This document shows positions 18,881 through 29,404 of a stretch of DNA of 64,000 nucleotides, in pieces. The notes under the pieces were generated by a model. The model was not told the origin of the DNA. It saw only the letters and a program-made list of their open reading frames with translations, and did not search any database. Position 1 is the first letter of the stretch. Each line of letters begins with the position of its first letter. The DNA comes from Chlorops oryzae (Eukaryota > Arthropoda > Insecta > Diptera > Chloropidae), in assembly GCA_020466095.1 (NCBI GenBank), contig CM035808.1, forward strand, positions 79,113,863-79,177,862. The letters run 5' to 3'. The translations under genes were made by a program, and so were the position numbers.

Positions 18881-19000
18881 TTAAAGGTAGAAACACTCAA
18901 GGTGAAAACACTCACGCACTGCGGCGCACTGCGTGGCATGGCATAGCATAGCATGGCATAGAGAAAATTTGTAGTAAACAGTGACGCATAGCAATCAGCT

Positions 19001-19800
19001 GCCCTGCAAAGAACCGACTGGTAGACAAATCGCTTGTTTGTATTTGTGACTCTTGGTAGGTCTGCTTTGCTGGGTGAGTATACAAATTTGTTTTAATGTC
19101 AAGTGCTATATAAAGAATTCTTGAAGATTTCTCATCAGTGCGTGAAAGTCCTTTACGAAATGAAAAGAAGCACTATATACCAGTACAAATGGCTGGAAAA
19201 AAGGAGGTTTTTGGAAAATGCTAACTGTGAAATTGCAAATGGCGAGCAATGTGACATCGCATTGTTAAAAAGTTCAAACTAATGAAAAAAGCAAAATGAA
19301 AAAATAAGTCACAAAACATTGAATAATATTTTTAATCAATTTTATTTAGCTTTAAGTATTTAAAAAAAAACCAAAATGAAAACTAAAGTCACGAAGCAAA
19401 ACTTCTATTTTTATTTTAATTGCGATTTTTTTTTAATTATTTCATTTTAAATGTGTTTAAAAAGAAGACTGCTTTTTAAAATAAAATAAAAATAAAAATA
19501 TTTAACAAAAATAAATGCGTTTTTACTAAAGAACACTTTTCGTAAAGTTTCACAGCATGTACCTAAAAACTCCAGGTAAACCTACTAAAACGCTACTGAA
19601 ACTTCCTATGCGTTAGAAAGAGAGGCACTAATTGAAGTCTTATGTAGATCAGAGCAAGACGGTTGCTACATGCATTAGCAAAAGTTTCGGTAAAACTCTC
19701 TATACTCCCATAAGCGTTTAACTGCAAACCTACTCGGAGTTCTACCAATACTCGCCATACAAATTACGAGTAGTCTACCAGTCGGTTCTTTGCAGGGCGC
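19001..19800. mobile_element. 0.8-kb element with 26-bp terminal inverted repeats
   Basis: Left end GCCCTGCAAAGAACCGACTG followed by GTAGAC, right end its inverse at 19773-19799. The inside is AT-rich with no transposase. A stretch after the left end (CAAATCGCTTGTTTGTATTT to GCTTTGCTGGGTGA, about 19025-19078) is repeated directly at about 19993-20043 outside the right end, so a partial copy or flanking duplication is also present. Confidence 0.7.
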
Positions 19801-20067
19801 ATTCAACAATTATAGTTTTTGTAAATGCCAATCCCCAATGTCCAATGTCCACAAGCTGCAACCGAATTAGTGAAAGCAAAACTAAAAAGTACTCAAATCA
19901 CTATTCACATAGAAATACCGACTATTTTTCGAAAACTACATCACTGTCTTTTTGGCGTTTTTTTTTCCTTTTGAGTGTGTGCGTAAAAACCCAAATCGCT
20001 TGTTTGTATTTGTGACTCTTGGTAGGTCTGCTTTGCTGGGTGATTGATGAATGTTTCACACATATGT

Positions 20068-20845
20068 GCAGTGCTGCCAGTAGTTTTGGACAATTTCACC
20101 CTATTAGCTAGAATCCCATTTTAGAAAATCCCTATTTTGCTTTTTCCTATTAGTTTAGGTAAAATCCCACGTTGAAACTCTTTGGATGCTTAATCTTGAT
20201 TGTACTGAACTGCACAATATGTGCAGTGCTGCTCTTTGTAAGGAAATTTACATTTTTGTCTAGAAAATCCTATGTTTGTCCATATTAAGGAAAAACTGAA
20301 TACATTTGATAATCTTATGTTTGAACGAAAAAACGCTTTGTCAAAGATACTTTTTGTCAAACTCAACTGCCGATTGTGGAGTAAGGATAAAACTGACATA
20401 TTTTTATATATTTTTTGTTTTAAGAAAAATGCCTTGTAATTCTGATTACTCAACTCGCAATTGATTGATAAAACTGACATGAAGCCTTTTTCATCATTCT
20501 TCATGCAAAATGCTGTAATTCGATAGCGCAAGATGTCAAACTGCAGCGACATGCAAGTGACAGATTTCAGCGACAATTATGTCGAAAGATTTTTTTTTAC
20601 TTATTCTATAAACTTCACTATGCTCAGTTATTTTAAAAAGGTTAAGAACTTAAAACGCTGATATATAGAATATTGAAAACTCAGAGAAATATATTAAATA
20701 CAGTGGATTTACAGGTTCATTTATTCAAATTACAATAAATATAAAATCCCACAGTAGAGAGAAAAATCCCTTTTTTGAAATTGTAGAAATCATGCAGAAT
20801 AATTCCCTCAATATGGGAAAACTGTCATAGTGGCAGCACTGCAAA
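20068..20845. mobile_element. hAT-like MITE, CAGTGCTGCCA ends
   Basis: Left end CAGTGCTGCCA at about 20070, right end TGGCAGCACTG ending about 20842. The flanking 8-mers CATATGTG and CAAACGTG agree at six of eight positions, as for an aged hAT target duplication. Inside each end, motifs such as AAAATCCC and GGGATTTT mirror each other. A second GTGCAGTGCTGC occurs at about 20220. Non-coding. Confidence 0.6.
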
Positions 20846-20979
20846 CGTGATTTGATTTGGCGGTGTCGACAATACTATAAATTGCAAAAACTCAACAAAT
20901 TGAAATATAAAATTAATTAATAAAAATAATAGAAATTTTCCATATTTTCTAGTTTTATGTTCTTAGAATTGAAAAAATT

Positions 20980-21402
20980 ATATGAAAATGAACTAGAAAT
21001 GGCAGCTCTGCCAGAAATAAGTGCTAGTCTCCAAACAATGGCAACACTACATCATCTGTCAAATTAGCATAGAAATCAAAAATCTATAGAACGCTATGCC
21101 ATGCTATGCCATGCTAATTTTCTGAGTGTCTGCTTTCATACATTTTCATACATTTTGATTTCTATGTGACAGATGGCACTGCGGCGCAGTGCGTTAGTGT
21201 TTCTACCTTCACTCTGCCATCTGTCACATAGAAATAAAAATGTATGAAAAAGTATGAAAGTAGACACTCAAAAAATTAGCATGGCATAGCGTTCTATAGA
21301 TTTCAGATTTCTATGCTAATTTGACAGCTATAGTGTTGCCATTGTTTGGAGACTTGCAGTGTTTGGAGCGCTGCCCTTTCTAGTTCATTTCCATATTATT
21401 TT
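20980..21402. repeat. 420-bp near-perfect palindrome (foldback)
   Basis: Two arms of about 195 bp mirror each other: the left holds GTCTCCAAACAATGGCAACA, TCTATAGAACGCTATGCCAT and TTTCTATGTGACAGATGGCA, and the right holds their inverses. The loop is CTGCGGCGCAGTGCGTTAG and neighbours, which also matches the core of the outer arms at 18918 and 21445. The transcript would be one long hairpin. Probably a foldback MITE. Confidence 0.85.
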
Positions 21403-21641
21403 ACTGTGCGTCACTGTTAACTACAAATTTTCTCTATGCCATGCAGTGCGCCGCAGCGCGTGAGTGTTGCTACCTTAACTCTTCGACAGTCGCGCTCAAG
21501 TCAAATTTTACATTGCATGATTGCAAGCACCGCTATACACAGTCAAATTTTTTCTCAAACCACACCTCGAAAAAAACCTCGACGTGCGATATATCAGCGC
21601 ATACTATCTGTCAAATTTTATGGCATGCGATGGCAGTAGAC

Positions 21642-22091
21642 CAGAGGTGCACAAAGGGTAAGCTCCAGGGGTAAAAGAGCGTAAAAGAGAACATTTTTGC
21701 ACACGTATAGAAACTGTGATTGAGAGATGAAAAAGTACAAAACGAGGTCGCAATTAAAGCAAAATGCCACTTGTTTTCGAGAAGCGAAGCGAACAACCGA
21801 AGCGAGCAAAAAAACGAAGTCACGTCAATTTTTCAAATCAGTGCTATGACAAACTTTGCAGAGGCAAGACATGTGTCGCTCTGTTTTAATTTTTAAAACT
21901 TTTTTTCGTATAATTTTTAGTTTTGCCTCAGTTAGAGTGCGTTGAGAGCTCAGTATGCTACAGACTATTGTCGAGGTGGGATCTATGACGCTTGTCGCTT
22001 TGTTATTCTCTCGATTTTCTAATTTTATGGCTTTGTTGTACCACTACTATTGCGCATAATGAAAACGGCCTTGTAGTGGTGGTCACCTCTG
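21642..22091. mobile_element. 450-bp hAT MITE with perfect 8-bp target duplication
   Basis: Ends CAGAGGTGCAC (left) and GGTCACCTCTG (right) fit the hAT consensus CAGAGGTG. The 8-mer CAGTAGAC stands on both sides (21634-21641 and 22092-22099). No coding capacity. It is therefore a non-autonomous hAT insertion with little decay. Confidence 0.9.
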
Positions 22092-22099
22092 CAGTAGAC

Positions 22100-22850
22100 A
22101 GAGAGATTTTTTGATCTATCGCATACTTTCGATCGCATGCTATGAACCATCGTCATACAAGAAGCGATGCTTGCAGGCAGCGCCACACTGTCAAATATGC
22201 TGTGCTGGCAAGCATGCTCTCAAATTTATTTTAGCGTCTCGGTTACGGATGGGCGCCTATAAAGTCTCTTCGGTACGTCACGACACGTGTACGATTGAAA
22301 TTTCCAATCACGCACTATTCACGCACGGCAATAAATTTTCAAAGCACGCCACGAAGAAGGCACGCGCGAGACTTTTTTATTATTATTATTAATATTATTA
22401 AAAGTACATATTTATATATATACTTACGCTGCAGAGAGTTTTGGGTCAGATTCAACAAATTCACTAGACCCCGGTATGATCCTAATGTCACTAGCTAAAA
22501 TGACGGCAGTTTGTTGTATGAAATGTGATTGCAGCGGGACTAGATCCTTTTTAACCAGACAATGTCTAGTTGAAAGGAGAACTACGGAGAGTGAGTTTGA
22601 CGATGTCTTTATGGCGCGGTATAGACACGTCAAATGTTGTATCAACTTTGAGCGTGTGTTAGTAGGTACCAATTTGAATTTGACTATAAACAAGTCGTAA
22701 GATATTCATTTTTTTAACCGAATTTCGAGTGCAAAGGACATGCGCTATTGTTTCGGCTACCTCGTTGCTTTTACCAAAGCGTATTTTCGCGTCGGCGAAG
22801 CCTAAAAAAAAAAATTATGAGTAATGACTATATCCAGCGCCACTTCTTTC
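22100..22850. other. Non-coding region with one arm of a distant inverted repeat
   Basis: The segment at about 22619-22662 (GTTGTATCAACTTTGAGCGT core) reappears inverted at about 30522-30562. The two may mark a large older unit spanning 22.6-30.5 kb, or two copies of one repeat. A TTATTATTATTATTA tract lies near 22377. No credible gene. Confidence 0.4.
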
Positions 22851-23456
22851 TAATGCTATGTTCATGCTTAGCCCTAAAAGCGCATTTACGGTTTTCGAAA
22901 AGCGATTTTTCGAAGAGTGTTCATAGTGCCGCATTAAGTAAATGTGCTTTTACACACAACATATGTTCTCGAATTACAAAACAACTGTCCTGTTTTAATT
23001 TGATGAAAAAGAAATCGAAATGCGTCGGCTGAAATTCATTTTATTTATTGTGCAGATATACCTGTCCATTCTGTTCAATTTAAACAAAATTGAACAATTA
23101 AACACATTGATATGTGCTATAAACAAAAAGCGTGCCAGTTTTTTGCAACTGCTCGCTTTATACAAAGGTGTCCAAAATTGTGTAATGAACTACATAAACA
23201 TTAGACTATTAACTAGGAATAGAACTTGCATTCTCTGGTAACGCTTGGTCGTGAAAGGACGGCTTTTTCCTGTGAATAATTAAATTGTGCTAAGTAATTT
23301 AAATAAAATTAAATCTGTGCGAGAAACTTTTTATTCTTTTTGTAAAGTGCGTATCCACAAAGTGTGCAAGGTAAGCCCTTTTTGCCCTCAAACCTAATAA
23401 ATCAAGACAACTGTTATAAGGTGACGAAATTAAAGTGTAGTGAGAAAGTCGACGCC

Positions 23457-25079
23457 ATGTCGGCGAACGACGGAAAAGACGCCAACCTGAAACTGCAAAA
23501 TGGCGGCTATGTTGGTGTCAATTCTAGGAAGAAAAAGAAAAAAGAGGAGAATAATTCTGATGAATACAAAAAACAAAGAATAAAGGAAATCATGTTAAAT
23601 ACCGAAATTACTAAATTGAGTGCTTATGATAGTAAGATGGTATATGAAAATTGTTCTGAGAATGATGCGGGCAGCTCCGCTGAAAATCCGGACAAGTCGT
23701 TGGTGCACGAGGTTATGAGTAATTTTAGTAAAGCCGTTAATGAAAATATAAACCTTACTCCAAATGTGATAGAGTCCATAATTGGTACAAATGCTAGTCT
23801 GAGCTTTTCACCTAATAATAAGAATCATTACAATACTGCCTTATATCCGGAATCCTTCTCTGGGGTTACCTTTTTGTTGATAGATACTGCTAAGTCTGAT
23901 GAGTTTAAGAAACTGGGTAATGGGCTTAGTCTAGCCTATAAGTTGCATGATTGGAAAGTGGAGGATATCAAAAGAGTCCAAGTAATTGGCAACTCACTCG
24001 CCAAAATATTTTTTAATAATGTCCAAGCTGCAAATAAGTGTGTGAATAATGAGATACTCAAAAATGCTGGTCTAGTTCCGTATATACCCAGATCTGCCAC
24101 TGAAACGTATGGTATTATACGAGGAGTTCCTATATTTGTTAAAGAGGACGAAATCGTAAATAGAATTGAATCTGACTTTAAAGTCATGTCTGCGCAACGT
24201 TTCAAAAGAAGAGATCCAAATGACTCGAATAATTTCATTCCGACTGAAACTGTAAAATTAGCCTTCCAAGGGGACAATATTCCAAAGTATGTATATAGTG
24301 CTAAATTGAGGTTGCTGGTCAACCCTTTTATACCGACTATCAGACAATGCCGGAATTGCGGAAGATTTGGTCATATAGCCAAGTTCTGTCGTTCCCAAAA
24401 GAGATGCCTGAAGTGTGGAAGTGATCAGGGATGTCCTCCCTGTACCGGCATTAAATGCTGTCTATGCCATTCAGCTGAACATTCAGCAAATGATAAGGAT
24501 AAATGCCCAATATGGGAAAAAGAGAAAAACATTAACACTGTAAAAGCTTTGAAAAAAATGTCTAGGAAAGAGGCAATTGAAATTCTTTATTCGAGTGAAA
24601 ATCGTTTCAGCATTTTAGAGGCTGATGACAATGATTTCCCAGAGTTACCGTCTGACAATAATTATGACATTCATGATACTCAAAAAATCATAAATAAGTC
24701 CCTTACCAAAAACAAGTACTCTCAAGTTGTTAAAAACCGCAAAATCACAAAAATTCTAAAGAATAATTCACCACAGATGGTGGTTAAGGAAATATCCTCT
24801 TCTTCGCCAAAACTATCAAATTCCCAACCAAAAACAAGAATTACCCCAGCTATAAGAGCTGAAGCCAGATTTAATATTGATAATAGCGTAAAGTTTGAAA
24901 GCTTTATTGCCGACTTATATAAACTTTTACACAAAGTTTGCCTGAAAATAGAAGATCCGAACTTAATGAAAGAAATAGGTAAAATTAAAAATAAATTCGA
25001 CAATATTGCTATTGAAAATGATGTACTGCGCATAAGCAGTCACCCAAATTTATACCAACATGAAGATTGTCCAATATAA
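23457..25079 (+). CDS. I-clade LINE ORF1 (Gag-like, RNA-binding)
   Basis: Start chosen at ATG 23457 (GCCATGTCGGCGAACG context), since the open frame upstream to 23364 has no ATG; this gives 540 residues. The N-terminal third is charged and low in structure (SRKKKKKEEN). The middle is a Gag-like region with TFLLIDTAKS and AQRFKRRDP. Three zinc knuckles follow at residues about 297-360: CRNCGRFGHIAKFC, CLKCGSDQGCPPC and CCLCHSAEHSANDKDKC. ORF1 proteins coat the LINE RNA and carry it to the nucleus. The stop codon lies 17-20 bases inside ORF2 (ATG 25060), so the two genes overlap in different frames. The frame is intact. Confidence 0.9.
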   Translation: MSANDGKDANLKLQNGGYVGVNSRKKKKKEENNSDEYKKQRIKEIMLNTEITKLSAYDSKMVYENCSENDAGSSAENPDKSLVHEVMSNFSKAVNENINLTPNVIESIIGTNASLSFSPNNKNHYNTALYPESFSGVTFLLIDTAKSDEFKKLGNGLSLAYKLHDWKVEDIKRVQVIGNSLAKIFFNNVQAANKCVNNEILKNAGLVPYIPRSATETYGIIRGVPIFVKEDEIVNRIESDFKVMSAQRFKRRDPNDSNNFIPTETVKLAFQGDNIPKYVYSAKLRLLVNPFIPTIRQCRNCGRFGHIAKFCRSQKRCLKCGSDQGCPPCTGIKCCLCHSAEHSANDKDKCPIWEKEKNINTVKALKKMSRKEAIEILYSSENRFSILEADDNDFPELPSDNNYDIHDTQKIINKSLTKNKYSQVVKNRKITKILKNNSPQMVVKEISSSSPKLSNSQPKTRITPAIRAEARFNIDNSVKFESFIADLYKLLHKVCLKIEDPNLMKEIGKIKNKFDNIAIENDVLRISSHPNLYQHEDCPI

Positions 25080-28000
25080 TTGCCAATCTCTCAATGCCAA
25101 CATAGATGAAATCAATATTTTCTTAAACTTAAATTCCATAGATATTTGTGCCCTATGCGAAACTTTTTCCAAGGGCGACGGTAGTCACAGTAACCTAATT
25201 AACTACAGATATATAGAAAAAAACAGAGATGACGGATACGGCGGTGTTGCCATTTTTTTCAAAAATAATATTCAATTCAAAAGATTAAAATTCAATTCTG
25301 ATTTCGATGTAATTTTTGCACAAACTATTAATTTGGACAACAACCTTATTATTGGTTGTATTTACTTTCAACCTAGTATAAGCATAGTTCAGTTTAACTC
25401 TGAAATGGAAAGAATTCTCAAGTTCTTAAGTAATAAAAACAATGTTTTCCTTGTGGGGGACTTCAATGCCCGATGCAAAGAGTGGGGTGACTATGTTGAT
25501 CAACCCAGGGGGTTAAGTCTTCATAACATGATTCTCAAATCCAACTTATGGTGCCTGAATAATGGGTCGCCAACCTTCAAAACTGACATGGCCTCGGAGG
25601 CAGGTTCTGTTCTAGACCTAGTATTCGCAAACCCGTCCTTTCTTACAAGACTGGAGGTGCTTGAGGACCGACTTGGCGGCAGTCATCACTTTCCGGTCTT
25701 GATTAGAGAAGAAAACATTAACGACAGCTCCAACACTTTCTTATGCAAATCAAAACTGATAAAAGCCCTTGGAAAAATCAAGGTCAACCCTGACTTTGGC
25801 GAAATTCAAATGAAAATTCAAGAGACAATTGATTCGTGTTCCATTAGCCTTAAAAATGGTTTCAAGCCTAAGATGTGGTGGATTGCAGAACTATCCGTCT
25901 ATTACAAAAAAGTTAAAAATGCATGTTCTATTGCATGTAAACTACCCACAGTAGAAAACCTTAAGGAGTACGCTAGGATTCGGAATTTATGGAAAAGGAA
26001 GGTCAGGGAAGCAAAGCGTAAGTCTTATCAAAATAAAATAGCAGATCTCAACAACAAATCAAGCTCCAAAAATTCTTGGAGGTTTGTAAAGGCGGTGAGA
26101 GGGGACTTCAGGAAATCCTCGTCGGTGTGGTTGCACGAGAACGATCTGGAGTTCCTAAAAATGATCAAAAACCAAGTACACAGCTCCTTTCCATGCCCTA
26201 TCCCTGAAATGAATGTTGCTACTAACAGCAGTTTAGAATTTGAACTAGACGAATTGACTGAAGTTATTTTCGGCAAGTCCAACAAGGTTGCGGGGGGCTT
26301 TGATAGAGTGACGTACTTTATGTTGAAGGCCCTTTCGATCACGTCTCTCGAAAATCTTCTTCAAGCAATTAATCGAGCTTTTTCAGAAAACCACATTCGT
26401 GATGAGTGGAGAATTATAAACATAGTCCCAATTCCCAAAAAAGGGAAAGACCTCACCGTTTTCTCAAATTTCCGCCCTATATCCCTAATCTCAGTTTTTA
26501 TTAAAATTATAAACCTAATGATTAAACATAGAATTGATAAATCCCTCGAACTATGCAAAGCACTCCCTGACAACTGTTTCGCCTACAGAAGGAATAAGTC
26601 TGCTCCAATGTGTATAAATCAGATCTTACACGATATAAATGTTTGGAAAAAGTACAAACAACATGTTTTCATTTTTTCTGTTGATATAAGCAATGCATAT
26701 AATGGTGTCAGCATTGCTCTCCTCAGAGAGGTATTGTATGCTGTCAACATAGAGCCCCAATATTGTGAATGGATTCTGAACTTTCTATCACTCAGGCGGT
26801 TAAAGCTGGGTGAACATGAGATTGATGTTAAGGATGGGCTGCCGCAGGGCAGCTGCCTTTCGCCATCCCTATTCAACATATACACAAAATCTCTCCATAA
26901 CATTGCAGATGCACAAACGGCAGTTTATCAATTTGCGGATGATTTCATCATCATGACCCATCACTCATCCAGAACAGAGTCTGCGCATATTATGCAAGAT
27001 AAGATTTCATCCTTTTGGAATGAATGTTCAAGGCTAAACCTCTCCTTTAACATTGATAAAACTAAATTCATGTACATAAACAGAAACAATAAAAATCCAG
27101 TGCATCTCACATTCAATAACCAACAGATAACACAAGTCAGACAGCTTAAATTCCTAGGCAGGATCATCAATGCCTCTCTATCAACGCTAGATCATTACAA
27201 ATCTGTGATAGAAAACTCTTCATCCAATACTAGGCTATTTCAATGCCTAACAACCATCAAGACTGGTCTGCATCCTTATGTCGCACTCAATTTCTACAAA
27301 TCTTTGGTCAGATCGAAAATAGAGTACTGCCGCACTTCGGCTGTTCTTCGTAATGTCAAAAACGTGAATAAAAGGCTGTCTGCCTTACAAAATTCTTTCA
27401 TACGAAGATGTGTGGGCTTACCCCCGCAGACCCCATCATATCTATTCTACCTTCTGTCTAACGAGCTACCCCCTCAAGAAAGATCACTGTTGCTAACAGC
27501 GAAGGAAATCATCAAACTAAAATTTTACAATAGACCAGTCTTCAACTCAATAGCGGAACACCCTGAAATCAACTCTAGCTACTCCTGTGTGTACTCGAGG
27601 TTTAAATTGATATTTAACAACATCAACACAGAAACTCAGTATAAAATAAGCTCTAAATTCAATGTGGTTTCAAAACCCCAGGACTTAAGAAAAAACACAA
27701 TGAATGTTGACAAAATAAGGTCCGAATTTGAACATAGACCCCAAACTTACATAAACGAAGGTTTCACATGTTTTGCCACTGATGCATCCATTGGAGATGT
27801 CAACACTGGCATGTCAGTTTTTCAAATTAAACAAAATCTAGCTCACAAATTTGTCATATCGTCAAGAATATCATCTAGCCTTGGAGAACTTTATGCCATT
27901 CTACAAGCAGTCCATATAGCTGGCAGCAAGAAATGCCAAAAAGTGGCTATCTTTACTGACAGCCTTGTTTCCTGTCAGTTACTCAAAAATGAAGACTCGA

Positions 28001-28596
28001 ATAATTTCTGTGTTGCGAGAATACACAACTTAGTCAATAAATTTAATTTACAAGAAATTCATATTGTTTGGGTTCCGAGTCATATTGGCATTTCGTATAA
28101 CGAAAAAGCGGATGCTCTAGCTAAGGAAGCAACCAGAGGTGGTATAAATGTGAAACTGGAATTCTCCTTTGAGGAGGCGTGGAATGTTATTGAAAATAAT
28201 ATAAAAAATGAGTGGCATCAAAAGACAATGGAATTGGACAATAATAGCCCTTCAATCTTTCATCAGGTTTTCACTAAAAAAAGGAAAAAGCCATGGTTCT
28301 ATAAATCCCAACTGACTCCGAAACAAATTAAACTTATAAATAGGATCATTACCTCATGCACTTATGACAACGTTTTCCTATACAATATCAATGCCATAGA
28401 CTCATATACTTGCTTTTGTGGAGATAGTGATTCCTTTCAGCATCAGATTTTCGACTGTCCGACCTTTGCGGATATCAGGAAAAAATACAGCCTCTTTAAC
28501 TCTTATAACAGTTGTCTCGACATCCTCAAGAGGGGTGGAGAGGCAAGATGGACTGAGTTTGCAAACTTCCTGGATGAAGCAAAATTTACCTTTTAA
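25060..28596 (+). CDS. I-clade LINE ORF2: endonuclease, reverse transcriptase, RNase H
   Basis: 1178 residues, unbroken. Residues about 1-225 form an apurinic-type endonuclease: QYNCQSLNAN, LVGDFNARCKEWGD and RLGGSHHFPVLI (catalytic His). The RT spans about 380-720 with NFRPISLISV, FIFSVDISNAYNGV, GLPQGSCLSPSLF and the catalytic YQFADDFII. RNase H lies at about 900-1025: CFATDASIGD, SSSLGELYAIL, AIFTDSLVSCQLL and VPSHIGISYNEKADALAKEA, with its acidic residues present. A cysteine/histidine motif (CFCGDSDSFQHQIFDC) lies near residue 1115. An RNase H after the RT is a mark of the I clade. All catalytic residues visible by eye are in place, so the copy may be active. Confidence 0.95.
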   Translation: MKIVQYNCQSLNANIDEINIFLNLNSIDICALCETFSKGDGSHSNLINYRYIEKNRDDGYGGVAIFFKNNIQFKRLKFNSDFDVIFAQTINLDNNLIIGCIYFQPSISIVQFNSEMERILKFLSNKNNVFLVGDFNARCKEWGDYVDQPRGLSLHNMILKSNLWCLNNGSPTFKTDMASEAGSVLDLVFANPSFLTRLEVLEDRLGGSHHFPVLIREENINDSSNTFLCKSKLIKALGKIKVNPDFGEIQMKIQETIDSCSISLKNGFKPKMWWIAELSVYYKKVKNACSIACKLPTVENLKEYARIRNLWKRKVREAKRKSYQNKIADLNNKSSSKNSWRFVKAVRGDFRKSSSVWLHENDLEFLKMIKNQVHSSFPCPIPEMNVATNSSLEFELDELTEVIFGKSNKVAGGFDRVTYFMLKALSITSLENLLQAINRAFSENHIRDEWRIINIVPIPKKGKDLTVFSNFRPISLISVFIKIINLMIKHRIDKSLELCKALPDNCFAYRRNKSAPMCINQILHDINVWKKYKQHVFIFSVDISNAYNGVSIALLREVLYAVNIEPQYCEWILNFLSLRRLKLGEHEIDVKDGLPQGSCLSPSLFNIYTKSLHNIADAQTAVYQFADDFIIMTHHSSRTESAHIMQDKISSFWNECSRLNLSFNIDKTKFMYINRNNKNPVHLTFNNQQITQVRQLKFLGRIINASLSTLDHYKSVIENSSSNTRLFQCLTTIKTGLHPYVALNFYKSLVRSKIEYCRTSAVLRNVKNVNKRLSALQNSFIRRCVGLPPQTPSYLFYLLSNELPPQERSLLLTAKEIIKLKFYNRPVFNSIAEHPEINSSYSCVYSRFKLIFNNINTETQYKISSKFNVVSKPQDLRKNTMNVDKIRSEFEHRPQTYINEGFTCFATDASIGDVNTGMSVFQIKQNLAHKFVISSRISSSLGELYAILQAVHIAGSKKCQKVAIFTDSLVSCQLLKNEDSNNFCVARIHNLVNKFNLQEIHIVWVPSHIGISYNEKADALAKEATRGGINVKLEFSFEEAWNVIENNIKNEWHQKTMELDNNSPSIFHQVFTKKRKKPWFYKSQLTPKQIKLINRIITSCTYDNVFLYNINAIDSYTCFCGDSDSFQHQIFDCPTFADIRKKYSLFNSYNSCLDILKRGGEARWTEFANFLDEAKFTF

Positions 28597-29404
28597 AAAA
28601 AAAAATGTTTTTATACCTTTAACTGTCAATCATTCTCATTTGAAAATTATTTATGTCCTTTCGCGGCCAGCATCTAGAGGGTCGTGTTAGTCAATAGAAA
28701 GCTCCTGCGTTAATCGTTTTATTTGCTGTCTAAGTTTGATCCCGAAATTGAAATATACTGGAATCTGTCTCCTGATGTTACTCTGTTTGTAGTAACTAAC
28801 GAGGCAGTCAACTTTGACGGCGGTCAAATAAACGTGAAGATTTGAACTCGACGGCGGTCTAACATCCCTGGAACCAGTACTCCGTCTATAGACGGTGGGG
28901 AGGGGACAACGCGTGCTGGATTTGACTTTGTCATTAAACAATGGAAAATGCTGACGATGGTCAAATAAACTAAGGAATACGTCTGGCTAATGAGGAACTT
29001 ATGTGACCCAAGCCATTTTTCAAAGCCCAAAAAAAAAAAAGAATAGAACTTGTGCGTGACGACTGGAAAACGTAAACAAACCAGCAAAAACGTAAACAAA
29101 CCAGCAGTGCTGCCATATATTCGTACTGTCAAATAGTTGGAAACATGAAAAAATTTCGAAGTTAGCAGAGTTGCATTCGCCTTAATGCTACATTGAAGTT
29201 GCTTTTAGTTGCATTAAGCTTTCAAATTTTGTATGGCTAAAAGCACATTTAAAGTCGCGTTAAGAGCTAAATGCGCTAAAAGCGCTTTTAGGGCTAAGCA
29301 TGAACCCAGCATAATGCCGAAATCCTTTTCAATTCCCTCCTTTAACAGGTTCGAAGATTATTAATTGTTTGCGTTAACTTTTTTTGTGGTGTCTAGATAT
29401 TTTT

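Larger units (their letters stand above)
18880..21485. repeat. Outer inverted repeats enclosing several nested elements
   Basis: The arm at about 18880-18990 (ACACTCACGCACTGCGGCGC, then ATGGCATAGAGAAAATTTGT and ACAGTGACGCA) is mirrored at about 21408-21485 (ACAAATTTTCTCTATGCCAT and GCGCCGCAGCGCGTGAGTGT). Between them lie the 19001-19799 element, the 20068-20845 element and the 420-bp hairpin. ORFs here are not protein-like. Confidence 0.7.
23229..29040 (+). mobile_element. Full-length I-clade LINE, 5.8 kb, perfect 12-bp target duplication
   Basis: The target duplication GAATAGAACTTG occurs at 23217-23228 and 29041-29052 without mismatch. The element starts CATTCTCTGGTAACGCTTGG, has a 5' UTR of about 230 bp, two long open ORFs, a 3' UTR of about 430 bp and a terminal A run (about 29029-29040). 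GGTCGTG at 23247-23253 resembles a downstream promoter element, but its distance from the start is not the usual one. No lesion was seen in coding sequence. It sits inside a MITE. Confidence 0.93.
22851..29325. mobile_element. TIR element split by the I-clade LINE
   Basis: Left end GTTCATGCTTAGCCCTAAAA (about 22858) and the inverse TTTTAGGGCTAAGCATGAAC (about 29291-29311). Removing the LINE and one target duplication leaves about 650 bp, a normal MITE size. The inside is non-coding. The superfamily is not clear. Confidence 0.65.

Noticed and set aside
22424..22700. Two overlapping ORFs on opposite strands as a host exon
   Set aside because: No splice sites or recognisable domain, and part of the segment is repeated inverted at 30.5 kb.
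26028..26342. Minus-strand ORFs inside the I-clade LINE (also 26361-27170)
   Set aside because: Shadows of ORF2, without any domain.
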